A DNA stretch of 64,000 bases from Bradyrhizobium vignae (GTDB lineage Bacteria; Pseudomonadota; Alphaproteobacteria; Rhizobiales; Xanthobacteraceae): assembly GCF_004114425.1 (NCBI RefSeq), contig NZ_RDQF01000025.1, positions 1-64,000 on the forward strand, in the 5' to 3' direction. Shown here piece by piece: positions 52,048 to 60,537 of the stretch (the first letter of the stretch is position 1; the number at the start of each line of letters is the position of its first letter). The notes beneath the pieces are model-generated. The model saw only the letters and a list, made by a program, of their open reading frames with translations, did not search any database and was not told where the DNA came from. The position numbers and the translations under genes were made by a program.

Positions 52048-52105
52048 TGCGCGGCGTCAGGTCGCGGCAGCAACCTCCGCCGCGCTGGCGCGTTCACCGA
52101 AAGCC

Positions 52106-52648
52106 ATGATCATGTCCGAGGACGACATCCTTGCTCCGCGCAAATCCCGTACGGGCAGCAGCTCGCGCGCGACCTTTTCTCGCCATGAGGCGCGCGGGCC
52201 GATCATCGACCAGGAGGGCCACGAGATCAGGCCGGAAAGCCTGGAGCAGGGGTTTCGCGAGTTTCGCTTCGAGTTCGGGCAAGCGAGCCCGTTCGGCAAT
52301 CTGACACGCGAGCAGCGGATCGCGCGTTTCGAGGCGATCGCAAAGCTGCTCGACGTCGCCTTCATCCTGCCCGGCACCAACATCCGCTACGGCATCGACG
52401 GGCTGATCGGACTGATCCCCGTCGTCGGCGACATCATCACCACCGCGATCTCGCTGTGGCTCGTGCGCGAGGCCCGCGCGCTGGGAGCGCCCTGGTACAT
52501 CACCGCGCGCATGCTCGGCAATGTCGCGGTCGACGGCGTGGTCGGCCTAGTCCCGTTCGCGGGCGATGCCTTCGACGTGATGTTCCGAGCCAACATGCGC
52601 AACGTCCGTCTCTTGCGCCGCTGGCTGGAGAAGCAGCCGCGGATGTAG
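52106..52648 (+). CDS. DUF4112-domain protein
   Basis: A 180-residue protein. The N-terminal half is soluble. From about residue 70 the DUF4112 pattern appears: RIARFEAIAKLLDVAFILPGTNIRYGIDGLIGLIPVVGDIITTAISLWLV, then ARMLGNVAVDGVVGLVPFAGDAFDVMFRANMRNVRLL. The two hydrophobic segments are likely membrane helices or amphipathic hairpins. The function of the family is unknown. ATG 52112 is an alternative start. Confidence 0.82.
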   Translation: MIMSEDDILAPRKSRTGSSSRATFSRHEARGPIIDQEGHEIRPESLEQGFREFRFEFGQASPFGNLTREQRIARFEAIAKLLDVAFILPGTNIRYGIDGLIGLIPVVGDIITTAISLWLVREARALGAPWYITARMLGNVAVDGVVGLVPFAGDAFDVMFRANMRNVRLLRRWLEKQPRM

Positions 52649-52674
52649 CGTCTCTCTAGTTCCTCTGCCTTGCT

Positions 52675-52733
52675 CTCGTGTCCCGGACGCACCGCAGCGC
52701 TCCTTCAGCGCTGCGCTGCGTCCGGGGCACGAG
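52675..52733. repeat. GC-rich dispersed repeat type 3, short form
   Basis: A near-perfect palindrome with arms CTCGTGTCCCGGACGCACCG and TGCGTCCGGGGCACGAG and inner AGCGC(TCCTT)CAGCGCTGCG. It is a compact relative of the copies at 43239 and 44421. Confidence 0.75.
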
Positions 52734-52777
52734 AGTCGTCGCCTCGCTTCCACAAGCGGGAGAGGGAGAACCCAAAA

Positions 52778-52819
52778 CGCAAAAGGCGCGATGACCTCTC
52801 GGTCACCGCGCCTTTTGCG
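52778..52819 (-). terminator. terminator after 97-residue hypothetical gene
   Basis: An 18-19-bp stem: CGCAAAAGGCGCGATGACC (52778-52796) with GTCACCGCGCCTTTTGCG (52802-52819), one mismatch and a five-base loop. On the minus strand it is followed by TTTT, about 26 bp after the gene's stop, so it is a clear factor-independent terminator. Confidence 0.85.
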
Positions 52820-52844
52820 CACATCGAAGGTTTTTACGAAAAGC

Positions 52845-53138
52845 TTACGCCGCGTCGGCGTCAGTCTCCGCAGCCGGAGCCGGCTTGGGCCGACGGGGCA
52901 GCGGGAAGGCATCGCTCTCGTACAGCGAGCGAATGCCGTTCTGGTCGAAGCGCGCTTCCTCGACCTGGAGATAGGCGCCGTTCAGCGAGTCCGTCGGCAA
53001 CTGCTCCATCGCGAACTGCACGGCCTCGGCCGCAGTGCCGAACCGCCGATAGGTGAAGCCTGCACGCTTCTTCTTGCGGATCGCGGCGGGGAAGAGTTCG
53101 GCGGAGGTGTTGAAGTTGAACGGACGCATTGGACGCAT
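52845..53138 (-). CDS. 97-residue conserved hypothetical protein
   Basis: A 97-residue basic soluble protein: RPFNFNTSAELFPAAIRKKKRAGFTYRRFGTAAEAVQFAMEQLP, then YLQVEEARFDQNGIRSLYESDAFPLPRR, and a Pro/Ala-rich tail. It has no signal peptide or membrane helix. Similar short proteins are common in rhizobia, but I know of no function. The ATG at 53138 has a GAGGTC about eight bases upstream. A strong terminator follows. Confidence 0.75.
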   Translation of the reverse strand: MRPMRPFNFNTSAELFPAAIRKKKRAGFTYRRFGTAAEAVQFAMEQLPTDSLNGAYLQVEEARFDQNGIRSLYESDAFPLPRRPKPAPAAETDADAA

Positions 53139-53351
53139 GGTCAAAGACCTCGTGATCTTCTCTGGGGCTTTAAGCGCGTGGGGTTTGGGGAGGGCAGGGG
53201 CCGCAATCGAGCGGGCCCGCCGCATGTCATTTTCGCCCACTAATATAAGCCGATTTGACAGAAATGCGACCCCCGCGATGCGAGATGATGAATCCACGCA
53301 TGGCAGCTCCGCAGCCGGAATAAATCGAGTAATATCAATGTGTTAAATGGT

Positions 53352-53516
53352 TTAAATCTTGCCAAGAAGCAGTAGCACGATCAGCACCACGAGAACGACC
53401 CCGCCGATGCCCATGCCGGAATGGCCGAGGCCATAGCCGTAGCCGCCGAACCGGCCGGACAGGCCGCCGACCAGATAGATGATCACCAGGATGATCAGGA
53501 TGGTCCCAAGCGTCAT
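53352..53516 (-). CDS. 54-residue DUF3309-type membrane protein
   Basis: A 54-residue protein with two hydrophobic helices separated by a Gly/Tyr-rich loop: TLGTILIILVIIYLVGGL, GGYGYGLGH, GIGGVVLVVLIVLLLLGKI. This is the DUF3309 pattern of tiny inner-membrane proteins. Such genes are often stress-responsive, but the sequence does not show this. ATG 53516 to stop at 53352. It precedes no other gene on its strand closely; the msrB gene ends about 108 bp upstream. Confidence 0.72.
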   Translation of the reverse strand: MTLGTILIILVIIYLVGGLSGRFGGYGYGLGHSGMGIGGVVLVVLIVLLLLGKI

Positions 53517-53623
53517 GGCATCCTCCCTGGCGGTCGCCGAGATGCGATGATCGGCCGCACCGCCAGAGGAGAAAAGCACATCACGCCGCGGGGTTCCACG
53601 GGGGAACCCGGCGCGCGCGGCGT

Positions 53624-54043
53624 TTATTTCGGCTCCAGCTTCAGCGCCGCCGAGTTGATGCAGTAGCGCAGACCGGTCGGCCCGGGGCCGTCGGGAAAGA
53701 CATGGCCGAGATGACCGCTGCATTTGGAGCAGAGCACTTCGGTGCGGATCATGCCGTGACTCGTATCCCGTTCCTCGTCGATATGGCTCTCGACCGCGGG
53801 CTGGGTGAAGCTCGGCCAGCCACAACCGGAATCGAACTTGGCGTCGGATTCGAACAGCACATTGCCGCAGCCGGCGCAGACGTAGGTGCCGGCACGCTCT
53901 TCGTGCTCATATTCGCCGGAGAAGGGACGCTCGGTCGCCTTCTCGCGCAGCACGGCGTATTGCATCGGCGTCAATTCGCGCCGCCACTGCTCTTCGCTCT
54001 TGATGACCTTGTCGTCGGTGGTTTTCGTCTTGGTGTCGGGCAT
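53624..54043 (-). CDS. msrB: peptide methionine-(R)-S-oxide reductase
   Basis: A 139-residue MsrB, which reduces methionine-R-sulfoxide in proteins. Zinc is held by Cys56/Cys59 (CAGC) and Cys105/Cys108 (CSKC). The catalytic Cys is Cys128 in RYCINSAAL, and GHLGHVFPDGP is the conserved substrate loop. No signal peptide is seen, so it acts in the cytoplasm. The msrA gene lies 29 bp upstream on the same strand, so the two stereospecific reductases are likely co-expressed. Confidence 0.96.
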   Translation of the reverse strand: MPDTKTKTTDDKVIKSEEQWRRELTPMQYAVLREKATERPFSGEYEHEERAGTYVCAGCGNVLFESDAKFDSGCGWPSFTQPAVESHIDEERDTSHGMIRTEVLCSKCSGHLGHVFPDGPGPTGLRYCINSAALKLEPK

Positions 54044-54072
54044 GGGTCTCCCGTTTTCTGGTGATCTCGCGA

Positions 54073-54777
54073 TCAGTTGGTGGCCTTGCTGGCATTCACC
54101 AGCGTCGGCTTCTCAATGTAATTGTCCGCGAACAGCTTTTTCAGGTTCTCGACCTTCGGGATGTCGTTGTAGGCGATATAGGGCTGGTTCGGGTGCAGCG
54201 TCAGATAGTCCTGGTGGTAAGCCTCCGCCGGATAGAATGCCTCGAGCGCGCCGATCTTGGTCACGATCGGCTTGTTGAAGACCTTCGCACTGTTGAGCTG
54301 CGCGATATAGGCCTCCGCCACCTTCTTCTGCTCGTCGGAAGTGGTGAAGATCGCGGAGCGATATTGCGGGCCGACGTCAGGGCCCTGGCGATTGAGCTGG
54401 GTCGGGTCGTGCACCACCGAGAAGTAGATCTGGAGGATCTTGCCGTAGGAGATCTTCTTCGGGTCGTACTTGATCTCGACCGACTCGGCGTGGCCGGTGC
54501 GGCCGCTCGAGACCGTCTGGTAATCGGCGGTCGCCTTGGTGCCGCCGGCATAGCCGGAGACGGCGTTGACGACGCCTGCGGTGTGCTGGAAGACGCCTTG
54601 CACGCCCCAGAAGCAGCCGCCGGCGAGCACGGCGGTCTGGATGCCGCTCGCGGGCGCCGCGTCCACGGCGGGGGCGGGGATCACGACCGCATCCTCCGCG
54701 GCCCGGGACGGCATGGTGAAAGCCAGCGTCAGGGCGGTGGTTGCGGCGAGCAGGGAGGCGAGTACGGTTCGGCGCAT
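54073..54777 (-). CDS. msrA: exported peptide methionine-(S)-S-oxide reductase
   Basis: A 234-residue MsrA for methionine-S-sulfoxide. The catalytic Cys is Cys55 in GGCFWG. The substrate segments GHAESVEIKYDPKKISYGKIL and EAYHQDYL are present, as is a C-terminal NQPYIAYNDIPKVE. A signal peptide (about 1-26, ending PSRA-A) marks this copy as periplasmic, unlike the neighbouring MsrB. Confidence 0.93.
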   Translation of the reverse strand: MRRTVLASLLAATTALTLAFTMPSRAAEDAVVIPAPAVDAAPASGIQTAVLAGGCFWGVQGVFQHTAGVVNAVSGYAGGTKATADYQTVSSGRTGHAESVEIKYDPKKISYGKILQIYFSVVHDPTQLNRQGPDVGPQYRSAIFTTSDEQKKVAEAYIAQLNSAKVFNKPIVTKIGALEAFYPAEAYHQDYLTLHPNQPYIAYNDIPKVENLKKLFADNYIEKPTLVNASKATN

Positions 54778-54910
54778 GGCAATCCTCTTTCGGAAGGGCT
54801 GACAGTCTAGGGCGGTCGCGACCGGGCGAACAGTCTGCCCGGGGATGTTTTCGCATCATTCGAGATACGGGCACCGCCGGTGATTGTTACGGCGGGGTGG
54901 ACACGAGGCC

Positions 54911-55100
54911 GTGAAGACCGGCGCCTGGACCAATCGCGCCCGCGCGCGAACGCTGATGAAGGATTTCGACGGTGCAATCGCGGATTTCGCCGAGGCCGAG
55001 AAGATCGATCCGTCCGCGCCGCAGATCGCCGGCAACCGCTGAGTCACCTACGGCATGATGCGTAAATTCGACCAGGCCCTCGCAGCGGTTCTAAACTACG
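54911..55100 (+). pseudogene. TPR-protein remnant
   Basis: From GTG 54911 a frame reads WTNRARARTLMKDFDGAIADF, then AEAEKIDPSAPQIAGNR, a complete tetratricopeptide unit, and stops at TGA 55040-55042. Directly after the stop, in the same frame, a second partial TPR follows (VTYGMMRKFDQALAAVLNYD) up to about 55100, overlapping the end of the helicase gene on the other strand. No start signal or N-terminal part is visible. It looks like the decayed tail of a TPR gene. Confidence 0.6.
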
Positions 55101-56206
55101 ATGCTCAGCCTTTTCGCCGCCCGCGTGATCCCCGTGTACAGCCACCGCGCCCTGGACTCCTGAAACGCAAAGCTCTCATCGAACAGCACGACGTCGTCCC
55201 ATTGCGAGCCCTGCGATTTGTGCACGGTCAGCACGTAGCCGTAGTCGAACTCGTCGTAGGGCTTGCGCTGCTCCCAGGCGATCTGCTCGATGCCGCCCTC
55301 GAAGCAATCGGCGCGCACCGAGACTTTCGTCACCTTGTGGCCGAAATCCTCGTCCGGCGACAGCCGCATGGAGAGGATGCGCGACTTCGAGCGCGAGGTG
55401 TTGCGCGACTTGACGCGCCACAGGCCGCCGTTGAACAGGCCTTTCTTGCGGTTGTTGCGCAGGCACACCAGCTTGTCGCCCGCGACTGGAAACTGGTCCT
55501 CGATGTTCTGGCGCTGGCGGACCCTCATGTTGTAGGCGCGGCGGGTGTTGTTGCGGCCGACCAGGATCTGGTCGGCGCCCATGACGCGGTCGGGGTCGAG
55601 CTCCTTGCGCGAGACGACCTCGCTCTCGCCATAGCGGCCGATGTCGAGCTCGCGTCCCTCGCGCACGTCCATCGACATCCGCACGATCGGATCGTCCTGA
55701 GCCTGGCGGTGCACCTCGGTCAGCATCGCGTCGGGCTCCGAATTGGTGAAGAAGCCGCCGCCCTGGATCGGCGGCAGCTGCGCGGGATCGCCCAGCACCA
55801 GGAGGGGACAGTCGAACGACATCAGGTCGCGCCCCAGTTCGGCGTCGACCATCGAGCATTCGTCGATCACGATCAGCTTCGCCTTGGAGGCCGGCGCGTC
55901 GTCCCACAGCTCGAAGCTCGGCTGCTCCTCGCCGGATTCCCGGGCACGGTAGATCAGCGAGTGGATGGTTGAGGCGCCGTCGCAGCCCTTGTTGCGCATG
56001 ACGAGCGCCGCCTTGCCGGTGAACGCGGCGAACTTCACCTCGCCATCGACGCCATCGGCGATGTGCCGCGCCAGCGTGGTCTTGCCGGTGCCGGCGAAGC
56101 CGAACAGGCGGAAGATCGGCGGCGTGCCGCCCCGGCCCGGCTTGGCCTTGAGCCAGTCGCCGACGGCCTTCAGAGCGGCATCCTGATGCGGGGTGAAAGT
56201 GGCCAT
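55091..56206 (-). CDS. RecD-like ATP-dependent DNA helicase/exonuclease
   Basis: A 371-residue SF1 helicase. Walker A is GFAGTGKT (36-43). Motif II is LIVIDECSMVD. FTGKAALVMRNKG, LVLGDPAQLPPIQ and the UvrD_C_2 end YVLTVHKSQGSQWDDVVLF then LYTGITRAAKRLSI complete the RecD/RecD2-like set. It is shorter than RecD2 (no N-terminal extension), and resembles the phage Dda-type helicases often present in rhizobia. Probably acts in DNA repair or replication restart. The start at 56206 is set by the family N-terminus (TPHQDAALKAV). Confidence 0.87.
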   Translation of the reverse strand: MATFTPHQDAALKAVGDWLKAKPGRGGTPPIFRLFGFAGTGKTTLARHIADGVDGEVKFAAFTGKAALVMRNKGCDGASTIHSLIYRARESGEEQPSFELWDDAPASKAKLIVIDECSMVDAELGRDLMSFDCPLLVLGDPAQLPPIQGGGFFTNSEPDAMLTEVHRQAQDDPIVRMSMDVREGRELDIGRYGESEVVSRKELDPDRVMGADQILVGRNNTRRAYNMRVRQRQNIEDQFPVAGDKLVCLRNNRKKGLFNGGLWRVKSRNTSRSKSRILSMRLSPDEDFGHKVTKVSVRADCFEGGIEQIAWEQRKPYDEFDYGYVLTVHKSQGSQWDDVVLFDESFAFQESRARWLYTGITRAAKRLSIVV

Positions 56207-56584
56207 GTCTGTCTTGATGAAGGGCGAAAGGCGGCGATTCGCAATCCTCAAAACTAACCATTCGTCCCGCCGGTTCAAGCGCAGGGCAGGCCGTTTCTCT
56301 GCGGTCCATCCTTCGGGACGCCCGCCTCTGGCGGGCCCTCCTGCGCGTCGTCCGGATGCATCAAGCACACGCCCTCGGGGAAAGCTCTGAACAGCTCGGC
56401 CACGCGGCGTCACGGTGCCGGAATGTCAGTGCTCCAGCACGCGGCGGCCCGACAGCCAACAGGGAGAGTGCTGCTATGCCAGGCTCGGAATCGTTCTCCC
56501 GCGCGGCGAAATTGCAACGCCGTGGACAGCGCCGCCTCGCCTATTAAGATGACCTCAACGACAAGAATGCGGGAGAGCGACGCC
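56207..56584. other. intergenic region between divergent genes
   Basis: These 378 bp separate the helicase gene from the monooxygenase gene. I see no gene. A short hairpin-like stretch (GCCCGCCTCTGGCGGGC) lies near 56320. The ribosome binding site of the monooxygenase (GGGAG) is at its right end; the promoters of both divergent genes must lie within. Confidence 0.5.
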
Positions 56585-57790
56585 ATGAAGTTCGGCATCT
56601 TCTACGAGCTGCAATTGCCACGGCCCTGGGTGGCCGGCGACGAGCTCGCCCTCTACCAGAACGCGCTGTCGCAGATGGAGCTCGCCGACAAGCTCGGTTA
56701 CGACCATGCCTGGGTGGTCGAGCATCACTTCCTCGAGGAATATTCGCATTCGCCTTCGCCGGAATCCTTCCTCGCCGCGGCGAGCCAGCGCACGCAGAAG
56801 ATCAGGCTCGGCCACGGCATTCTCCAGCTCACCACCAATCACCCGGCGCGCGTCGCCGAGCGCGTTGCGGTGCTGGATCTGCTCAGCAACGGCCGCTGCG
56901 AGTTCGGCATGGGCGAGAGCGCATCCATTACCGAGCTCGAGCCGTTCGGCCGCGACATGGAGACCAAGAAGGAGGTGTTCGAGGAGGCGGTCGCCGCGAT
57001 CTTTCCGATGTTCAAGGATGCCGGCAGCGAGCATCACGGCAAGTATTTCGACATTCCGTTGCGTAACGTCGTGCCGAAGCCGGTGCAGAAGCCGCACCCG
57101 CCGCTCTGGATGGCCTGCTCGCAGCTGCCGACCATCGAGCGCGCCGGCCGCCACGGCTTCGGCGCGCTCGGCTTCCAGTTCGTCAGCGCCGATGCCGCGC
57201 ATGCCTGGGTGCACGCCTATTACAACGCGATGACCAAGCGGCTGCACAAGCTCGCCGACTACGAGATCAATCCGAACATGGCGCTGGTCTCGTTCTTCAT
57301 GTGCGCCAAGACGGACGAGGAGGCGCGCGCCCGCGCCGACGGTGCCACCTTCTTCCAGTTCGCACTGCGCTTCTACGGCGCCGCGCAGAACCGCAAGCGT
57401 CCCGCGCCCTACACCGTCAACATGTGGGACGAGTACAACAAGTGGAAGCGCGACAACCCCGAGGCGCAGGAGGCGGCGCTGCGCGGCGGCCTGATCGGCT
57501 CGCCGGAGACCATCCGCAGGAAGCTGAAGCGCTTCCAGTCTTCGCATATCGACCAGGTGATCCTGCTCAACCAGGCCGGCAAGAACAAGCACGAGCACAT
57601 CTGCGAATCGCTCGAGCTGTTCGGCCGCGAGGTGATGCCCGAGTTCCAGAACGATCCGGCGCAAGCGGCCTGGAAGCAAGGCGTGTTGAGCGGCGAGATC
57701 AAGCTGGAAGAGATCGACACCCGGGCTTTTACGGATCGCTACGGCAAGCTCGCGATCAATGTCGCCCCGGTGAACGCCGCGGCGGGCTAG
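56585..57790 (+). CDS. luciferase-like (LLM-class) flavin-dependent monooxygenase
   Basis: A 401-residue TIM-barrel protein of the bacterial luciferase superfamily. The start MKFGIFYELQLPRPW, EHHFLEEYSHSPSPESFLAAASQRT and LGHGILQLTTNHPARVAERVAVLDLLSNGRCEFGMGESAS are typical. It probably uses reduced flavin from a separate reductase to oxygenate an organic substrate; the substrate is unknown. The ATG at 56585 follows a GGGAGAGCGACGCC stretch. It stands alone. Confidence 0.88.
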   Translation: MKFGIFYELQLPRPWVAGDELALYQNALSQMELADKLGYDHAWVVEHHFLEEYSHSPSPESFLAAASQRTQKIRLGHGILQLTTNHPARVAERVAVLDLLSNGRCEFGMGESASITELEPFGRDMETKKEVFEEAVAAIFPMFKDAGSEHHGKYFDIPLRNVVPKPVQKPHPPLWMACSQLPTIERAGRHGFGALGFQFVSADAAHAWVHAYYNAMTKRLHKLADYEINPNMALVSFFMCAKTDEEARARADGATFFQFALRFYGAAQNRKRPAPYTVNMWDEYNKWKRDNPEAQEAALRGGLIGSPETIRRKLKRFQSSHIDQVILLNQAGKNKHEHICESLELFGREVMPEFQNDPAQAAWKQGVLSGEIKLEEIDTRAFTDRYGKLAINVAPVNAAAG

Positions 57791-58009
57791 GCTGTCCGTT
57801 AAGTCATGTTGCTGACGCAATCTCTGTCTTAGTCGGTGACAACTTAAAACACTGCGTGGGAACCGCCCTGGTTCGCACACCGGTTCCATAGCCAAGGGGT
57901 TGGCGCGAATCCGCAAAACATCGGCGCAAGCATCATGAACGCATTCGCGTTCGCTTGCCCGCGTTTTGCGGGGCCGGGAACCGGACGACGAAAAATCACA
58001 GGAGTTATG

Positions 58010-58501
58010 ATGACGTTCCGCTCGAGCGCCGCACTTTGCGGCGCCCTGGTTGCGCTTGCCGTGTCTGTTACCGTTGCTAGATGTGAAACGCGTGGGGTCC
58101 ACTCAAACGCCGTCGCCGATGCCGCCTCCAGGGATGCGGTCGTCGGCGCTGCATCCATGTACAATCCATTCAAGCCGGGCAAGGAGGAGGGCGGACCGCG
58201 CACAGCCTCCGGCGAGCGTTATGATCCCTCTGCCTGGACGGCTGCGATCAAGACGAGCCTGCGAAAGAAATTTGGTGGGGTCCAATTTGGCGCGAGGCCG
58301 AAATATGCCCTCGTCGAGGCCGCAGGCAAGAAGGTCATCGTCAAGATCAATGACGTGGGTCCACTCAGGCCCGGCCGCATCATCGACTTCAACGAGCGCA
58401 CGATGCGCCATTTCGATCCGAGCCTTGAGCGCGGAGTCATCAAGGACGTGAGAGTCAGCCCGCTCTCAGGGGGCGATTGGCCTTTGGGGCCGGTGGGCTG
58501 A
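58010..58501 (+). CDS. RlpA-like double-psi beta-barrel exported protein
   Basis: A 163-residue protein with an N-terminal signal peptide (about 1-25) and a double-psi beta-barrel: VGAASMYNPFKPGKEEGG, PRTASGERYDPSAWTAAI, then VIVKINDVGPLRPGRIIDFNERTM. In RlpA lytic transglycosylases the TAAH and ND-RGP motifs supply His and Asp. Here the Asp (D115) is present but the His position is Ile80. So it may be an inactive or altered enzyme. The ATG at 58010 has GGAG five bases upstream. Confidence 0.75.
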   Translation: MTFRSSAALCGALVALAVSVTVARCETRGVHSNAVADAASRDAVVGAASMYNPFKPGKEEGGPRTASGERYDPSAWTAAIKTSLRKKFGGVQFGARPKYALVEAAGKKVIVKINDVGPLRPGRIIDFNERTMRHFDPSLERGVIKDVRVSPLSGGDWPLGPVG

Positions 58502-58642
58502 ACGTCGCACGCGGTCGAATGACAAGCCGAACTCGTCGCTTGAACTGCTCAGATGACGATCGGGGGGCTGAAAGGTCTCTGCCTTCCGCCGAAATCACCT
58601 TGCTGCTATCCTCCCGCAAAACAAGATCTTGCGGAGGAAACG

Positions 58643-59425
58643 ATGCAATCTCAGGCGATGCCCGCAAATCCGGTACCTGGCGATGTCACGTCCGCGGTGC
58701 TCGCCATCGGCCGCCCCGATTTCCCAAAAGTCCTGATCGACACGCTGCGCCGGCAGGCAGAGGTCGGTCACTGCATGGTGTTCGCGCTGAGCCGGGCCGG
58801 TGCCGCGCGCTGCCTGCTCGATGCCGGCAACATCCCGATCGGTGGCGATCTCGGGGCGGCCTATGCCGGCCAGTTCCACGAATCCGATCCCAACCGCGAT
58901 GCATTGTTCGAAGCCGAGGGCAGCGCGCCGATCGTGCTGCCTCAGTTCGCGCCGCGCATGTACGGCGCGCGTTACCGCAAGATCTTCTTCCAGGATTCCG
59001 GCATCGTCGACAAATGCGCGACCGCGATCTGGACCGGCGACACCTGCTTCTACGTCAATTTCTACCGCATCGCCGCGCAGGGACGTTTCAGTGCCGCGCA
59101 GCGTGAGCGGCTTGAGGCCATCGCGCCGGCGATCGCGGCAAGCGTCGCCCGCCATTTTCAGGAGGCGGCAACGCCGGATCAGTCTCTCGCCGCACTGTTT
59201 GCGACCCGCCCGCCGCTCTCCGCTCTCACGCCGCGCGAGCAGGACGTCTGCCGCCGCATCCTGGCAGGCTTCAGCTCCGAGGCGATCTCGCAAGCGCTCC
59301 GTATCAGCCTGCATTCGACGCTGACCTACCGCAAGCGCGCCTATGAGCGGCTCGGTATCTCCTCGCAGAACGAGCTGTTCGCAATCGTGCTGCGGCTGCT
59401 CTCGGCGCCTCACGGCCTCAACTGA
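58643..59425 (+). CDS. LuxR-family transcriptional regulator
   Basis: A 260-residue protein. The C-terminus is a LuxR-type HTH (LTPREQDVCRRILAGFSSEAISQALRISLHST, then YRKRAYERLGISSQNELF). The N-terminal 190 residues are of no recognised sensory family, though they may form a ligand-binding fold. The ATG at 58643 follows a GGAGGAAACG site. No receiver domain is present. It lies between the double-psi barrel gene and the L,D-transpeptidase gene. Confidence 0.87.
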   Translation: MQSQAMPANPVPGDVTSAVLAIGRPDFPKVLIDTLRRQAEVGHCMVFALSRAGAARCLLDAGNIPIGGDLGAAYAGQFHESDPNRDALFEAEGSAPIVLPQFAPRMYGARYRKIFFQDSGIVDKCATAIWTGDTCFYVNFYRIAAQGRFSAAQRERLEAIAPAIAASVARHFQEAATPDQSLAALFATRPPLSALTPREQDVCRRILAGFSSEAISQALRISLHSTLTYRKRAYERLGISSQNELFAIVLRLLSAPHGLN

Positions 59426-59543
59426 GTTGCCGAACTAGTTCGGCGTTAACCATCTCTGACGGTTCCGGCTTGGGCGATATCGCTTCGAAGTTTCTTAAAT
59501 TTTGCTGGGTACCTCTTCCAGGCATGGTGACCTGGGGAAAGAC

Positions 59544-60404
59544 ATGAGCAAGCGGGCCAAACGCAGAAAGGCAGAGGCCCTCGCAATACCCATGGCCGCG
59601 AGAGTCGCAATCGGCGCCGTGGCTGTCGCCGCATTGGGGTACGGTCTGCTGTATCGCCCGGCGAGCGTGCAACCGGTCCGCAAGCCGTCCGCACAGGAAG
59701 CCAAGGCATCGTCAACTCCGGTTTACGTGGCACCTCCAGTTCATGCATCCGTGCCGGCTCCGGCACCGATTCCGGCCGCGGCGCCGCTGGTCGAACCACC
59801 AAAAGCCGACGCTGACGTTCCCGGAGCATTGGTTCGGCAGGTGGTCGACTACGCCAGTCACCAGGCGCCGGGCACCGTGATCATCGATACCGGAAACACG
59901 TTCCTCTATTTCGTCCTGAACGACAGGCAGGCAATGCGCTATGGCATCGGCGTCGGCCGCGAAGGTTTCACATGGTCCGGTGAGCAGACCGTGGCCCGTA
60001 AAGCCGAATGGCCGGATTGGCATCCGCCTGCGGAGATGGTCTCGCGTCAGCCTTATCTGCCGCGGTTCATGGCAGGCGGTCCCGGCAACCCGCTCGGCGC
60101 GCGCGCGATGTATCTGGGCGAGACCGAATATAGAATTCATGGCACCAACAAGCCCGATACGATCGGCAAGCGGGTTTCGTCCGGCTGTATCCGGTTGACC
60201 AACGAGGACGTCGTGGATCTCTATGAGCGGGTGAAGGTCGGAGCGAAAGTGATCGTGCTTCCGGCAAATGCTGCCCGCAGGCCGTCCCAGGGAGCGCCGG
60301 CCGACGCCGCCTCCCGATCGCCCGACCCGGCGTCGTCCAACCGGACCTCGGCAGCCAACGCGCAGATGCTGTCACCTGACCCGAAGATCGCCGAGGCCCG
60401 GTAA
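59544..60404 (+). CDS. L,D-transpeptidase (YkuD family)
   Basis: A 286-residue protein: membrane anchor at about 18-36, Pro/Ala-rich linker to about 95, then the YkuD domain. The active site is the family's H199-G-T-N and S212-S-G-C215-I-R motif. It forms 3-3 cross-links in peptidoglycan or attaches proteins to it. The Pro-rich C-terminal tail after about residue 240 is not part of the domain. The ATG at 59544 follows GGGGAAAG. Confidence 0.93.
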   Translation: MSKRAKRRKAEALAIPMAARVAIGAVAVAALGYGLLYRPASVQPVRKPSAQEAKASSTPVYVAPPVHASVPAPAPIPAAAPLVEPPKADADVPGALVRQVVDYASHQAPGTVIIDTGNTFLYFVLNDRQAMRYGIGVGREGFTWSGEQTVARKAEWPDWHPPAEMVSRQPYLPRFMAGGPGNPLGARAMYLGETEYRIHGTNKPDTIGKRVSSGCIRLTNEDVVDLYERVKVGAKVIVLPANAARRPSQGAPADAASRSPDPASSNRTSAANAQMLSPDPKIAEAR

Positions 60405-60537
60405 CTCGGTCCTCCGTCTACGCGTAGGAAAGCGAAGGCAATCGCGACCGTAGCGAGCACGTCGACACGTACAGCGCTCGCGAAACGGTAAGCCGCGACT
60501 GGCGGGCTCACCCTGATCGCCTGGAATCGTTGGAGCT

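Noticed and set aside
54880..55065. A 61-codon frame overlapping the TPR remnant
   Set aside because: It is in a different frame from the TPR residues and is Arg/Asp-rich; the TPR frame carries the recognisable repeat.
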